Shown: positions 15,799-23,288 of the stretch, one piece after another
Layout: every line of letters begins with the position of its first letter
How positions within the stretch are numbered: the stretch's first letter is position 1
Source: Bordetella parapertussis
Lineage (GTDB): Bacteria > Pseudomonadota > Gammaproteobacteria > Burkholderiales > Burkholderiaceae_C
Assembly: GCA_945888535.1 (NCBI GenBank)
Contig: CAMDAN010000027.1
Span: 1 to 24,408, forward strand
DNA: 24,408 nt
Direction of reading: 5' to 3'
Position numbers and translations under genes: made by a program
The notes under the pieces: generated by a model
Database searches by the model: none
What the model saw: the letters and a program-made list of their open reading frames with translations, nothing else
What the model was told of the DNA's origin: nothing

Positions 15799-17185
15799 GG
15801 TGAATGCCACCAAAGCCGCCGTTGCTCATGCAAAGAATATGGTCGCCTGCCCGAGCGTGCGATGCGACTTGGGCTGCGAGCGCATCGATGTTGGGGGCGC
15901 AAAAGGCTTTTGTTCCCAAGGGTTTCAGGGCTTCTGAGGCATCCCAGCTCAGGCCCCCGGTATGGCAAAACGCCAAATCAACCTCTTCCAGACTCCAAGG
16001 CAGTTGGGCCTTCATAGCGCCGAGCTTCATGGTGTTGGACCGGGGTTCGAAGACTGCCAGAATGCGGGCAGTGCCAATGCGCCGGCGCAACCCGTTGACG
16101 GTGGTCCGGATCGCCGTGGGGTGGTGCGCAAAGTCGTCATAAATAGTTACGACATCGGGTTTTTCAGTTAATGAGGGTGCATTGCTGCTTGCAGCTGGAT
16201 AAGGGATGCGTGACCGCACTTCCATACGCCTTTTGACATTCTCAAAATGAGCCAGCGCAAGGGCCGATTGTTCGGGAGGAACGCCCACATGGTCTGCTGC
16301 TGCGATAGCGGCTAATGCATTGAGTTGATTGTGGACGCCGCCTAAAGACCATTGAACATGGGCCAAGGTGTTTCCTTGATGCGTCACCGTGAAATCGTGG
16401 GGTTCGCCCACTGCTGTGAAATCACTGACTGCAGTGCCAAAAGTTCGCAGCTCACTCCAGCACCCTTGGCTCACCACTCGGGTTAGGCTTTCTTCAAGGC
16501 CATTGACAACCAAGCGGCCGGAACTGGGAACGGTGCGAACCAGGTGGTGAAACTGTCGCTCGATCGCGGCCAAGTCGTCAAAAATATCAGCGTGGTCAAA
16601 TTCCAAGTTATTGAGGACAGCGGTTCGAGGGCGGTAATGGACAAATTTACTGCGCTTGTCAAAAAATGCGGTGTCGTATTCATCCGCCTCAATGACAAAA
16701 GTCTTTCCTTGGCCTAAACGGGCTGAAACGCCAAAGTTCAACGGTACCCCGCCCACTAAAAAGCCGGGTTGAAGTCCTGCGCTTTCCAAAATCCAGGCTA
16801 GCATGGCGGTGGTCGTGGTTTTTCCATGGGTTCCAGCGACCGCCAAGACATGGCGACCCTGCAGTACATGTTCGGCAAGCCAATGGGGGCCGCTCGTGTA
16901 AGGCGCACCGGCATCCAAAATGGCTTCCATTAAGGGGAACTTGGGACTGGCGTCGCTGTTGCGGGCGCGGCTAATGACGTTGCCAACCACAAACATATCG
17001 GGTTGGAGTGCCATTTGGTCAGCGCCAAAGCCTTCAATCAAATCGATCCCCAAAGACCGCAGTTGGTCGCTCATGGGAGGGTAGACGCCCGAATCGCAGC
17101 CTGTCACACGGTGGCCCGCTTCACGCGCCAAAGCGGCTAATCCGCCCATGAACGTGCCGCAAATACCCAAAATATGAATGTGCAT
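15770..17185 (-). CDS. mpl: UDP-MurNAc:L-Ala-gamma-D-Glu-meso-DAP ligase (murein recycling)
   Basis: Mur-ligase family enzyme that reattaches recycled tripeptide directly to UDP-MurNAc in the cytoplasm, bypassing MurC, MurD and MurE. It has 471 residues. The N-terminus MHIHILGICGTFMGGLA is the Mpl form of the UDP-sugar-binding motif (MurC has GIGGSGM instead). The P-loop GTHGKTTTT is at residues 118-126. It also shows EADEYDTAFFDKRSKFVHY, NNLEFDHADIF, HNQLNALAAIAAA and YDDFAHHPTAI, all typical of Mpl. The start at 17185 has no Shine-Dalgarno sequence, and TAAAAT lies just upstream on its strand. It converges on aroG (28-bp gap between stops) and is divergent from the hypothetical gene at 17254. 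Confidence 0.96.
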   Translation of the reverse strand: MHIHILGICGTFMGGLAALAREAGHRVTGCDSGVYPPMSDQLRSLGIDLIEGFGADQMALQPDMFVVGNVISRARNSDASPKFPLMEAILDAGAPYTSGPHWLAEHVLQGRHVLAVAGTHGKTTTTAMLAWILESAGLQPGFLVGGVPLNFGVSARLGQGKTFVIEADEYDTAFFDKRSKFVHYRPRTAVLNNLEFDHADIFDDLAAIERQFHHLVRTVPSSGRLVVNGLEESLTRVVSQGCWSELRTFGTAVSDFTAVGEPHDFTVTHQGNTLAHVQWSLGGVHNQLNALAAIAAADHVGVPPEQSALALAHFENVKRRMEVRSRIPYPAASSNAPSLTEKPDVVTIYDDFAHHPTAIRTTVNGLRRRIGTARILAVFEPRSNTMKLGAMKAQLPWSLEEVDLAFCHTGGLSWDASEALKPLGTKAFCAPNIDALAAQVASHARAGDHILCMSNGGFGGIHQKLAQLLQG

Positions 17186-17196
17186 GGCCTATTTTA
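17186..17196 (-). promoter_or_regulatory. Putative mpl -10 element
   Basis: On the minus strand TAAAAT (17191-17196) ends 5 nt before the mpl ATG, with no Shine-Dalgarno sequence. The intergenic region to the divergent gene is 68 bp and contains a CGGGC/GCCCG inverted repeat (17198-17202 and 17209-17213) that could be an operator or chance. Confidence 0.42.
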
Positions 17197-17217
17197 CCGG
17201 GCCTGAAAGCCCGCTCA

Positions 17218-17253
17218 TTGTGAGGACAGCTTGGGAAAAGGCACAATGTCACG
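17218..17253 (+). promoter_or_regulatory. Putative promoter of the hypothetical gene at 17254
   Basis: TTGTGA (17218-17223) and CACAAT (17242-17247) are separated by 18 nt and match sigma-70 -35 and -10 boxes at 4 of 6 and 4 of 6 positions. The -10 ends 6 nt before the ATG, and there is no Shine-Dalgarno sequence, again suggesting a leaderless transcript. Confidence 0.48.
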
Positions 17254-17844
17254 ATGGAAAGTATGAAGGACGAGATTTCTGCTGTTGCAGCGCGGATGGT
17301 GGCCGAAGAGGGTTTGGACTTTGGCAGCGCCAAGCGCCGCGCCGTCAAGCAAATGGGCTTAACGGCCCGCAGTGCACTGCCTAATAACGACGATATCGAG
17401 CGTGCGGTGGAGGAATATATTGCTATTTTTTGTGCCGACACACAAGCAACCGAGTTGCATGCCTTGCGGATTTTGGCTTTGGAGTGGATGGACCGCTTAG
17501 CGTCCTTTCACCCCCATGTCGCTGGGGCGGTTTGGCATGGAACCGCTACCCGCCATTCCGATGTTTATCTGCAATTATTCTGTGGCGACGCGAAAGAGGC
17601 CGAAATTGAGCTGATCGATCGCGGTGTCCGCTTTGAGGTTCGTTCTGTTCCTGGTTTTCAGGGGGAGCGGGTGGACGCACTCAGCGTTCATGTGTGGAGT
17701 CCTCTCTTAGAAGAGCATATCGGTTTGCACCTTCTGATCTATGACTTAGACGACATTCGCGGCGCGCTTCAACCTGATGCACGAGGACGCCGACCCCGAG
17801 GCGACGCGACGGCGTTGCGTGCCGTCATTGGCAATATTTCTTGA
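17254..17844 (+). CDS. Conserved hypothetical protein, possibly nucleotidyltransferase-like
   Basis: 196 residues, not recognised as a named family. The N-terminal third (about 1-75) is helical and charged. The middle, from VAGAVWHGTATRHSDVYLQL (about 89-108), loosely resembles the G-x-T-x-x-S-D-hydrophobic signature of polymerase-beta-type nucleotidyltransferases, but the canonical paired aspartates (DxD) are not complete. This link is therefore weak. A predicted beta-rich section follows, and the C-terminus (about 175-190) is Arg/Asp-rich. No signal peptide or membrane segment is seen. Codon use looks like its neighbours. The next gene, a TlpA-like thioredoxin, begins 19 bp after the stop, so the two are probably co-transcribed. 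The start ATG lies just after a promoter-like element; a second ATG three codons in is an alternative. Confidence 0.75.
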   Translation: MESMKDEISAVAARMVAEEGLDFGSAKRRAVKQMGLTARSALPNNDDIERAVEEYIAIFCADTQATELHALRILALEWMDRLASFHPHVAGAVWHGTATRHSDVYLQLFCGDAKEAEIELIDRGVRFEVRSVPGFQGERVDALSVHVWSPLLEEHIGLHLLIYDLDDIRGALQPDARGRRPRGDATALRAVIGNIS

Positions 17845-17863
17845 TGTATCGGAACCGACCGCA

Positions 17864-18427
17864 ATGAATACCCAATCCCCCCTAAAAACACCGTCTCATC
17901 CCAAAAGCCGACGTGCGATTGTGCTTTCTATCGCTGGACTGGCGGCTGGTGTGGGTGCGGGTTTGTCTTGGTGGAATCAGCAAGAGTCGGTGTCAACGCC
18001 AGGTTTGACTCCTTTGGAGGGGTTCTGGGATTTGGAATGGGAGACTCCAGAAGGAAAAAAACTTCAAATGCGATCGTTTCAAGGAAATCCGATTTTGATT
18101 AACTTTTGGGCGACGTGGTGTCCCCCATGTGTTGAGGAACTTCCTTTATTAGATGCCTTCTATCGTGAAAACAAGTCTAAAGGTTGGCAAGTTCTAGGGT
18201 TGGCGGTAGATAAGGCTGCGGCAGTTCGAGGTTTTCTTGAAAAAATGCCCTTGGGCTTTCCGATCGCAATGGCGGGTTTGGGGGGCGTGGACTTGGGGCG
18301 CAATTTGGGTAATCTGACCGGGGGTTTGCCTTTTTCGGTTGTCATTGCAAAAAATGGAGCGATTGCACAGCGAAAAATGGGACGGCTTGGGGTGGCTGAT
18401 CTCGAAGCTTGGCGTAGTTTAAAATAG
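17864..18427 (+). CDS. TlpA/ResA-like membrane-anchored thioredoxin
   Basis: Thiol-disulfide oxidoreductase of the TlpA/ResA family, expected to face the periplasm and reduce disulfides, for example in cytochrome c maturation or redox defence. It has 187 residues from the ATG at 17864. The open frame extends upstream but overlaps the preceding gene. A basic N-terminus (KSRR) leads into a single hydrophobic segment (about 18-36), a signal anchor or uncleaved signal. The active site WCPPC is at about residues 85-89 (Cys86 and Cys89), within ILINFWATWCPPCVEELP. The cis-proline region is GGLPFSVVI. No cytochrome c biogenesis genes are nearby, so the substrate is unknown. The Shine-Dalgarno sequence is weak (GGAA at about 17851). 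Confidence 0.88.
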   Translation: MNTQSPLKTPSHPKSRRAIVLSIAGLAAGVGAGLSWWNQQESVSTPGLTPLEGFWDLEWETPEGKKLQMRSFQGNPILINFWATWCPPCVEELPLLDAFYRENKSKGWQVLGLAVDKAAAVRGFLEKMPLGFPIAMAGLGGVDLGRNLGNLTGGLPFSVVIAKNGAIAQRKMGRLGVADLEAWRSLK

Positions 18428-18605
18428 CTGTTACTTACAGGCATTCTTGGTTAGACGATAGAGCCCCGGCATGAGACATCAGAGTCTTTAAGAGGATTTA
18501 AGACGGCTTTTAGGTTAATTTAATAATAAATAACAGCAAATGGTGGTATTTAAGCGATTTTTAGGTTAAATTCCCGCTTCTTGTTGATTGGCTCCTGGAG
18601 GATTC
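18428..18605 (+). promoter_or_regulatory. accB upstream region with a duplicated motif
   Basis: This 178-bp AT-rich gap holds two copies of TTTTAGGTTAA (18508-18518 and 18559-18569), each preceded by ATTTAAG (18496-18502 and 18548-18554). The two units are 51-52 bp apart. A third TTTAAG is at 18487-18492. AATAAT (18522-18527) is a 5/6 match to a -10 box but has no clear -35. A good Shine-Dalgarno sequence (TGGAGGA, about 18596-18602) precedes accB. No ORF is credible. A role in accBC transcription is inferred. Confidence 0.5.
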
Positions 18606-19061
18606 ATGGATTTACGAAAACTTAAAACATTGATTGATTTGGTGTCAGATTCCAATGTTTCAGAATTGGAAATTACCGAGGCCGAAGGCAAGGTCCGTAT
18701 CGTTAAGGGCGGCGGTGCCATGGTTCACAGCTACGCGCCTGCTCCCATGGCCACTATGGTGGCGGCTCCATTGGCTTCTGCCTCCCCTGCAAGTCCTGCA
18801 GCGGCTCCAATAGAAGAGCCGCCCGCTGGGCATTCCGTCAAATCACCGATGGTGGGAACCTTCTACCGCTCCGCCTCGCCGGGTGCTAAATCGTTTGTTG
18901 AAATCGGATCCGTTGTCAAAGAGGGCGATACGATCTGCATTATTGAGGCCATGAAAATCCTCAATGAAATTGAAGCTGACAAGGCGGGTACGGTGACCCA
19001 AGTGCTTTGTGAAAACGGTCAAGCGGTTGAATACGGGCAAGCCCTGTTCGTTATTGAATAA
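18606..19061 (+). CDS. accB: Biotin carboxyl carrier protein of acetyl-CoA carboxylase
   Basis: Carries biotin between the biotin carboxylase and carboxyltransferase parts of acetyl-CoA carboxylase, the first committed step of fatty-acid synthesis. It has 151 residues from the ATG at 18606, chosen for its strong GGAGGA Shine-Dalgarno sequence; codons further upstream are unlikely. The N-terminal helical part begins [16 protein letters not shown]. An Ala/Pro-rich linker covers about residues 45-75. The biotinyl domain contains the biotinylation motif EAMKILNE with the target lysine at residue 117, and the N-terminal strand SPMVGTFYR. It is followed after 14 nt by accC, as in most proteobacteria. 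In E. coli AccB represses its own operon; whether this holds here is unknown. Confidence 0.97.
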   Translation: MDLRKLKTLIDLVSDSNVSELEITEAEGKVRIVKGGGAMVHSYAPAPMATMVAAPLASASPASPAAAPIEEPPAGHSVKSPMVGTFYRSASPGAKSFVEIGSVVKEGDTICIIEAMKILNEIEADKAGTVTQVLCENGQAVEYGQALFVIE

Positions 19062-19075
19062 GCGCTGATTCGTCT

Positions 19076-20425
19076 ATGTTCAAAAAAATCCTGGTCGCCA
19101 ATCGCGGCGAAATCGCTCTCCGAATCCAGCGCGCCTGCCGTGAATTGGGGGTGAAGGCGGTGATGGTGTACTCCGAAGCAGACCGTGATGCCAAATACGT
19201 CCGGCTTGCCGAAGAAGCGGTTTGCATTGGCCCGGCGGCGTCCAATTTGAGCTACCTCAATATGCCTGCCATTATTTCTGCAGCGGAAGTGACCGATGCG
19301 GAGGCCATTCATCCGGGCTACGGATTCTTAAGTGAAAACGCCGATTTTGCGGAGCGGGTTGAAAAAAGCGGATTCCAGTTCATTGGCCCAACACCAGAAT
19401 CGATTCGCATCATGGGCGACAAGGTTTCCGCCAAACAAGCCATGATTCGTGCAGGCGTACCCTGCGTTCCTGGATCGGAAGGAGAGCTTCCTGATGACCC
19501 AGCCCACATTCGTCGGATCGCCAAGTCCGTGGGCTACCCCGTGATCATTAAAGCGGCCGGTGGCGGTGGCGGGCGAGGCATGCGTGTGGTGCATACCGAA
19601 GCTGCGCTGATTAACGCGGTGGCGATGACGAAAGCCGAGGCAGGCGCTGCTTTTGGTAATCCAGCAGTCTACATGGAGAAATTTCTCCAAAACCCGCGCC
19701 ATATTGAAATCCAAATTTTGGCCGACAAACACAAAAACGCGGTCTATTTAGGCGAGCGTGATTGCTCTATGCAACGACGCCACCAAAAAATTCTAGAAGA
19801 AGCGCCAGCGCCAGGGATCAGTCGTAAACTCATTGAGCGCATCGGTGAACGGTGTGTTGCTGCGTGTAAAAAAATTAATTACCGAGGGGCTGGTACCTTC
19901 GAATTCCTATACGAAGACGGAGAGTTTTATTTCATTGAAATGAACACCCGTGTGCAAGTGGAGCATCCGATCACGGAAATGGTGACGGGGATTGATATTG
20001 TCAAAACCCAAATCATGGTTGCTGCGGGTGAAAAACTGCCTTTTACCCAAAGACAAATCACAGTTCACGGCCATGCCATTGAGTGCCGCATCAATGCGGA
20101 AGACCCTTATAAATTCACGCCCTCACCCGGGCGAGTAACAACTTGGCATGCACCTGGCGGTCCAGGGGTGCGGGTAGACACACACATTTACACAAATTAT
20201 TTTGTCCCCCCCAATTACGATTCTATGATTGGGAAAATCATTGTTCACGGCGATACCCGCGACCAAGCCATGGCCAGGATGCGAACGGCTTTATTAGAAA
20301 CAGCGGTTGAAGGCATCCATACCAATATTCCTTTGCATCGGGAATTGATGGTAGACGCTAAATTTATGGCGGGCGGCACCAATATTCACTATCTAGAGCA
20401 TTGGCTGGAACAGCATAAACGCTGA
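19076..20425 (+). CDS. accC: Biotin carboxylase subunit of acetyl-CoA carboxylase
   Basis: ATP-grasp enzyme that carboxylates the biotin on AccB. It has 449 residues, as in E. coli. The N-terminus [16 protein letters not shown] is diagnostic. The glycine-rich ATP loop GGGGRGMRV, the biotin carboxylase motif [19 protein letters not shown] and the catalytic region [18 protein letters not shown] are intact. The C-terminal domain includes ECRINAEDP and NYDSMIGKI. It starts 14 nt after accB and ends 7 nt before prmA, so accB, accC and prmA most likely form one operon. Confidence 0.98.
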   Translation: MFKKILVANRGEIALRIQRACRELGVKAVMVYSEADRDAKYVRLAEEAVCIGPAASNLSYLNMPAIISAAEVTDAEAIHPGYGFLSENADFAERVEKSGFQFIGPTPESIRIMGDKVSAKQAMIRAGVPCVPGSEGELPDDPAHIRRIAKSVGYPVIIKAAGGGGGRGMRVVHTEAALINAVAMTKAEAGAAFGNPAVYMEKFLQNPRHIEIQILADKHKNAVYLGERDCSMQRRHQKILEEAPAPGISRKLIERIGERCVAACKKINYRGAGTFEFLYEDGEFYFIEMNTRVQVEHPITEMVTGIDIVKTQIMVAAGEKLPFTQRQITVHGHAIECRINAEDPYKFTPSPGRVTTWHAPGGPGVRVDTHIYTNYFVPPNYDSMIGKIIVHGDTRDQAMARMRTALLETAVEGIHTNIPLHRELMVDAKFMAGGTNIHYLEHWLEQHKR

Positions 20426-20432
20426 ATTTCCC

Positions 20433-21314
20433 ATGTTTGAACTGCGCTTAATGTGTCCTGAGGCACTGGTTGAGATTCTCAGTGAGAGCTTGGATGCGCT
20501 AGAGGCGCTGAGCGTGAGCGTTGAGGATGCCGATGCGCAGACCGATGCGGAGCAAGCACTTTTTGGCGAACCTGGGATGCCTGCACCTAAAGAGGGCTGG
20601 CAGCGTTCCAGAGTGATCGCGCTATTTGCCAATAAGTATCTGGCAACAGAAGCTGAGCGACTTTTGAAGGCCCAAGATTTTTTTGAAGGTTGCCAAGTTT
20701 TAGGCACCGCCCCGGTCGCAGACCAAGACTGGGTGCCTCTCACGCAAGCACAGTTTGCGCCGGTCGATATCACTCCGGAATTTTGGATTGTCCCCACTTG
20801 GCACGAGCCACCGAAGGGCGCCCGTTACGTGATTCGACTCGACCCCGGCCTGGCGTTTGGGACCGGTACCCACCCTACAACCCGCATGTGTCTGCGATGG
20901 ATCGCGACTCACCCAGTCAATTGCCGAGTCCTTGATTACGGTTGTGGTTCGGGGATACTGGCCATAGGAGCGGCGAAATTTGGTTCGTCCGAAGTGGTGG
21001 CAGTTGATATTGACATGGCCGCAGTTCAATCAGCACAACTTAATGCGCAAGCCAACGATGCCCATTTGGCTGTGGGTTTGCCCGAGATGGCAGAGGGGTT
21101 GTTTGGTGTGGTGTTTGCCAACATTTTGGCAACACCCCTCAAAGTTTTAGCGCCTTTACTGTGTTCACACGTGGAACCCGGCGGGCAGTTAATTTTGGCA
21201 GGAATTCTTGAGCGACAAACCCAAGAATTGATAGACGCCTATGCGCCCTATTGCAGCTTGCAAGTCACAGATAACCAAGAAGGTTGGGTGCTGATGACAG
21301 CGCGCATTCAATAA
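20433..21314 (+). CDS. prmA: Ribosomal protein L11 methyltransferase
   Basis: S-adenosylmethionine-dependent methyltransferase that trimethylates ribosomal protein L11 in the cytoplasm. It has 293 residues. The N-terminal substrate-recognition domain (about 1-100) is followed by a linker, then the methyltransferase domain: RLDPGLAFGTGTHPTTRMCL, the SAM-binding motif LDYGCGSGILAIGA, the acidic VVAVDID strand and the catalytic-region motif FANILATPL. These are the PrmA hallmarks. It follows accC by 7 nt, an arrangement common in betaproteobacteria. A hairpin lies just after its stop codon. Confidence 0.97.
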   Translation: MFELRLMCPEALVEILSESLDALEALSVSVEDADAQTDAEQALFGEPGMPAPKEGWQRSRVIALFANKYLATEAERLLKAQDFFEGCQVLGTAPVADQDWVPLTQAQFAPVDITPEFWIVPTWHEPPKGARYVIRLDPGLAFGTGTHPTTRMCLRWIATHPVNCRVLDYGCGSGILAIGAAKFGSSEVVAVDIDMAAVQSAQLNAQANDAHLAVGLPEMAEGLFGVVFANILATPLKVLAPLLCSHVEPGGQLILAGILERQTQELIDAYAPYCSLQVTDNQEGWVLMTARIQ

Positions 21315-21347
21315 AAAAGCCCAGCACCTTTTCAGGTGCCAGGCTTT
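21313..21347 (-). terminator. Terminator between prmA and the histone-like gene
   Basis: AAAGCC (21316-21321) pairs with GGCTTT (21342-21347), and GCACCT (21324-21329) pairs with AGGTGC (21334-21339). A 2x2 internal loop and a 4-nt loop complete the hairpin. On the minus strand the stem is followed by a T-run (complement of 21313-21318), placing it 22 nt after the histone-like gene stop. For prmA on the plus strand the T-tail is short, so it may work mainly for the minus strand. Confidence 0.8.
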
Positions 21348-21369
21348 GGGTAGCCCATCGTAGATACGA

Positions 21370-21819
21370 TTAAGGCTTGGCTGCGCTTGGAAAAGGCCAA
21401 GCAGCCTGCGGGTTCAGTGTAGTCTGAGCGGCAGGGGCAGCATGTGCTTTCGCAGCTTTCTTGGCAGCAGGCTTTTTCGCTGCTTTCTTAGGGGCAGCTT
21501 TTTTAGCGGCTGGCTTCTTAGCAGCAGCTTTTTTAGCCGCTGGCTTTTTAGCAGCAGCTTTTTTAGCGGCTGGCTTCTTAGCAGCAGCTTTTTTAGCCGC
21601 TGGGCGCTTAGCCGCAGCCTTTTTTGCCGCTGGACGCTTAGCCGCAGCTTTTTTAGCCGCTGGGCGCTTAGCCGCTACTTTTTTAGCAGCAGGCTTCTTA
21701 GCAGCAGCTTTTTTAGCCGCTGGCTTTTTAGCCGCTACTTTTTTAGCAGCTGGACGTTTAGCCGCCACTTTCTTCGCTGGGGCAGCCTTCTTAGCGGCTG
21801 GTTTTTTTGCAGTTGCCAT
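21370..21819 (-). CDS. Histone H1-like, Lys/Ala/Pro-repeat DNA-binding protein
   Basis: Small, very basic, low-complexity protein of 149 residues resembling the C-terminal tail of eukaryotic H1 and the bacterial AlgP/HctB-type proteins. It probably binds DNA without sequence specificity and affects nucleoid structure. Residues 19-108 are nine tandem decapeptides of form AAK(K/R)PAAKK(A/V). The last 20 or so residues are different and end with [14 protein letters not shown], a non-repetitive tail that may have its own role. The start at 21819 is supported by AAGGAGAAAATT just upstream; an in-frame ATG six codons earlier (21837) lies before the Shine-Dalgarno sequence and was rejected. It is monocistronic with a terminator after it. 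It lies downstream of nrdAB without an obvious functional link. Confidence 0.9.
   Translation of the reverse strand: MATAKKPAAKKAAPAKKVAAKRPAAKKVAAKKPAAKKAAAKKPAAKKVAAKRPAAKKAAAKRPAAKKAAAKRPAAKKAAAKKPAAKKAAAKKPAAKKAAAKKPAAKKAAPKKAAKKPAAKKAAKAHAAPAAQTTLNPQAAWPFPSAAKP
21496..21765 (-). repeat. Nine 30-bp tandem repeats inside the histone-like gene
   Basis: Nine in-frame 30-bp units each encode AAK(K/R)PAAKK(A/V). Units vary at the Lys/Arg and final Ala/Val codons and at several synonymous third positions, so the array is imperfect. It also opens long frames on the opposite strand. Such arrays can gain or lose units by slippage or recombination, changing the protein by ten residues without a frameshift. 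Confidence 0.9.
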
Positions 21820-21850
21820 AATTTTCTCCTTGATCAATTAACAAAGAGCA

Positions 21851-21876
21851 CTTTTTGCATGTTGGATAGCAAAAAG
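21851..21876 (-). other. Inverted repeat upstream of the histone-like gene
   Basis: CTTTTTGC (21851-21858) and GCAAAAAG (21869-21876) form a perfect 8-bp stem with a 10-nt loop. It lies about 31-57 nt before the histone-like start codon, in the probable 5' untranslated RNA or promoter region. It could be an RNA hairpin or an operator. No T-tract follows it in the sense of the gene. The rest of the 169-bp gap to nrdB shows no clear promoter. Confidence 0.45.
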
Positions 21877-21988
21877 CGATTCATGTTGTTGGGCAAAGTC
21901 CCAGCAGCATGAACTTGGTGACACAAACAGGTCAAGGCGACGTGCGCCTCGCCGTTTTGTGAAATTTTGAAATGTTTTACCCAATGCA

Positions 21989-23170
21989 TTAGTCCCAAGA
22001 CAATGCCCCGCCGGATTGGTATTCGATCACACGGGTTTCGAAGAAGTTACGTTCTTTCTTCAAGTCAATCATTTCGCTCATCCATGGGAAAGGATTTTCG
22101 TCATGGGGAAACAATGCTTCAAGGCCAATTTGAGTTGCGCGGCGATTAGCGATGTAGCGTAAGTAGCCTTTGAACATCGATGCGTTCATTCCCAACACGC
22201 CGCGTGGCATGGTGTCTTCAGCGTAACGGTACTCGAGTTCAACGGCTTGTTCGAACAAGTCTTTAATTTCAGCTTTGAATTCTGCAGTCCAGAGGTGCGG
22301 ATTCTCAAGCTTGAGTTGATTGATCAAATCAATACCAAAATTGCAGTGCATCGATTCGTCGCGCAAGATGTACTGGTACTGTTCTGCCGCACCGGTCATT
22401 TTGTTTTGGCGTCCCAAAGCAAGAATTTGGGTAAAGCCCACGTAAAAGAACAGGCCTTCCATGAGACACGCAAAAACAATCAAAGACTTCAAAAGCGTTT
22501 GATCGGTTTCTGGGGTTCCCGTATGAAAGTGCGGGTCCATGATGGCTGCAATAAAGGGAATCAAAAACTCGTCTTTATCGCGAATAGACTTCACTTCGTT
22601 GTATGCACTGAAGATCTCGGCTTCATCCAGGCCGAGGGACTCCACAATGTATTGGTACGCGTGAGTGTGAATGGCTTCCTCAAAGGCTTGGCGCAATAAA
22701 AATTGCCGGCACTCAGGTGCAGTGATGTGGCGGTAGGTGCCTAGGACGATGTTATTCGCAGCCAGGGAATCAGCGGTCACAAAGAAGCCAAGATTGCGTT
22801 TGACAATCCGGCGCTCGTCTTCAGTCAATCCGTTTGGATCTTTCCACAAAGCGATGTCGCGAGTCATGTTGACTTCTTGCGGCATCCAATGGTTGGCACA
22901 TGTTGCAAGGTATTTTTCCCAAGCCCATTTGTATTTAAATGGGACGAGTTGGTTCACATCGGTTTTGCCATTGATGATGCGCTTGTCAGAAGCGCGAACC
23001 CGGCGATGTGGTGTCTCTGATGGTTTTTCAACTTCAGGTTGATCCGCGAAAGCACCCGCTGATTGGGTGGAATGGGCTAGCGTATCTTTTAGAGAATGGA
23101 AAGCCTCTGCGCTGCGTGGCGCAAAATTTGTCGGAGAGGCAGGCTTAATTTCTTCGTCCCAAGTCAGCAT
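21989..23170 (-). CDS. nrdB: Ribonucleotide reductase class Ia, beta (radical) subunit
   Basis: Supplies the tyrosyl radical that NrdA uses to reduce ribonucleoside diphosphates to deoxy forms. It has 393 residues. Likely diiron ligands are Asp134 (TADSLAANN), Glu165 and His168 ([10 protein letters not shown]), Glu238 (LMEGL), and Glu272 and His275 (RDESMHCNF). The radical tyrosine is Tyr172. The first three ligands and the tyrosine match E. coli Asp84, Glu115, His118 and Tyr122 with a constant offset of 50, so this is a Tyr-radical (class Ia type) enzyme and not a tyrosine-less variant. The C-terminus after [10 protein letters not shown] is short and should dock onto NrdA. The N-terminal extension (about 1-60) is longer than in E. 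coli. It follows nrdA with a 118-bp gap containing a hairpin. Confidence 0.97.
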   Translation of the reverse strand: MLTWDEEIKPASPTNFAPRSAEAFHSLKDTLAHSTQSAGAFADQPEVEKPSETPHRRVRASDKRIINGKTDVNQLVPFKYKWAWEKYLATCANHWMPQEVNMTRDIALWKDPNGLTEDERRIVKRNLGFFVTADSLAANNIVLGTYRHITAPECRQFLLRQAFEEAIHTHAYQYIVESLGLDEAEIFSAYNEVKSIRDKDEFLIPFIAAIMDPHFHTGTPETDQTLLKSLIVFACLMEGLFFYVGFTQILALGRQNKMTGAAEQYQYILRDESMHCNFGIDLINQLKLENPHLWTAEFKAEIKDLFEQAVELEYRYAEDTMPRGVLGMNASMFKGYLRYIANRRATQIGLEALFPHDENPFPWMSEMIDLKKERNFFETRVIEYQSGGALSWD

Positions 23171-23199
23171 ATGTTTTCCAATAGTTAGATTATGCGATC

Positions 23200-23230
23200 A
23201 GCGCATGAAATTGCAAAGCAATCATGCACT
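23200..23230 (-). other. Hairpin between nrdA and nrdB
   Basis: On the minus strand the arms AGTGCATGA and TCATGCGCT pair over nine positions (one G-T). An inner TTGC/GCAA stem is separated by a 2-nt bulge, and a 3-nt loop closes it. It is a strong hairpin about 30 nt before the nrdB ATG. No T-tract follows, so it is not an ordinary terminator. A second small stem, CCAAA/TTTGG (23272-23285), lies just after the nrdA stop. Confidence 0.6.
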
Positions 23231-23288
23231 TCTTACTTCAATTGTGTTGCGTGTATGCACTATTTTGAAACCCAAATCAGTTTGGTAA

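Noticed and set aside
17777..17863. Upstream extension of the TlpA-like gene
   Set aside because: It overlaps the end of the previous gene and would bury the signal anchor. The ATG at 17864 places a basic N-terminus before the hydrophobic segment.
21496..21765. Tandem repeats considered as a CRISPR array
   Set aside because: The 30-bp units are contiguous with no unique spacers and encode an in-frame decapeptide.
21442..21912. Two long plus-strand open frames (21442-21912 and 21461-21841) rich in Leu, Phe, Ser and Ala
   Set aside because: They are the antisense of the 30-bp repeat array of the histone-like gene. A periodic sequence without stops in one frame stays open in others. There is no Shine-Dalgarno sequence or known domain.
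23171..23288. NrdR box search in the nrdA-nrdB gap
   Set aside because: No pair of sequences resembling the NrdR consensus was found. Such boxes would be expected upstream of nrdA, outside the window.
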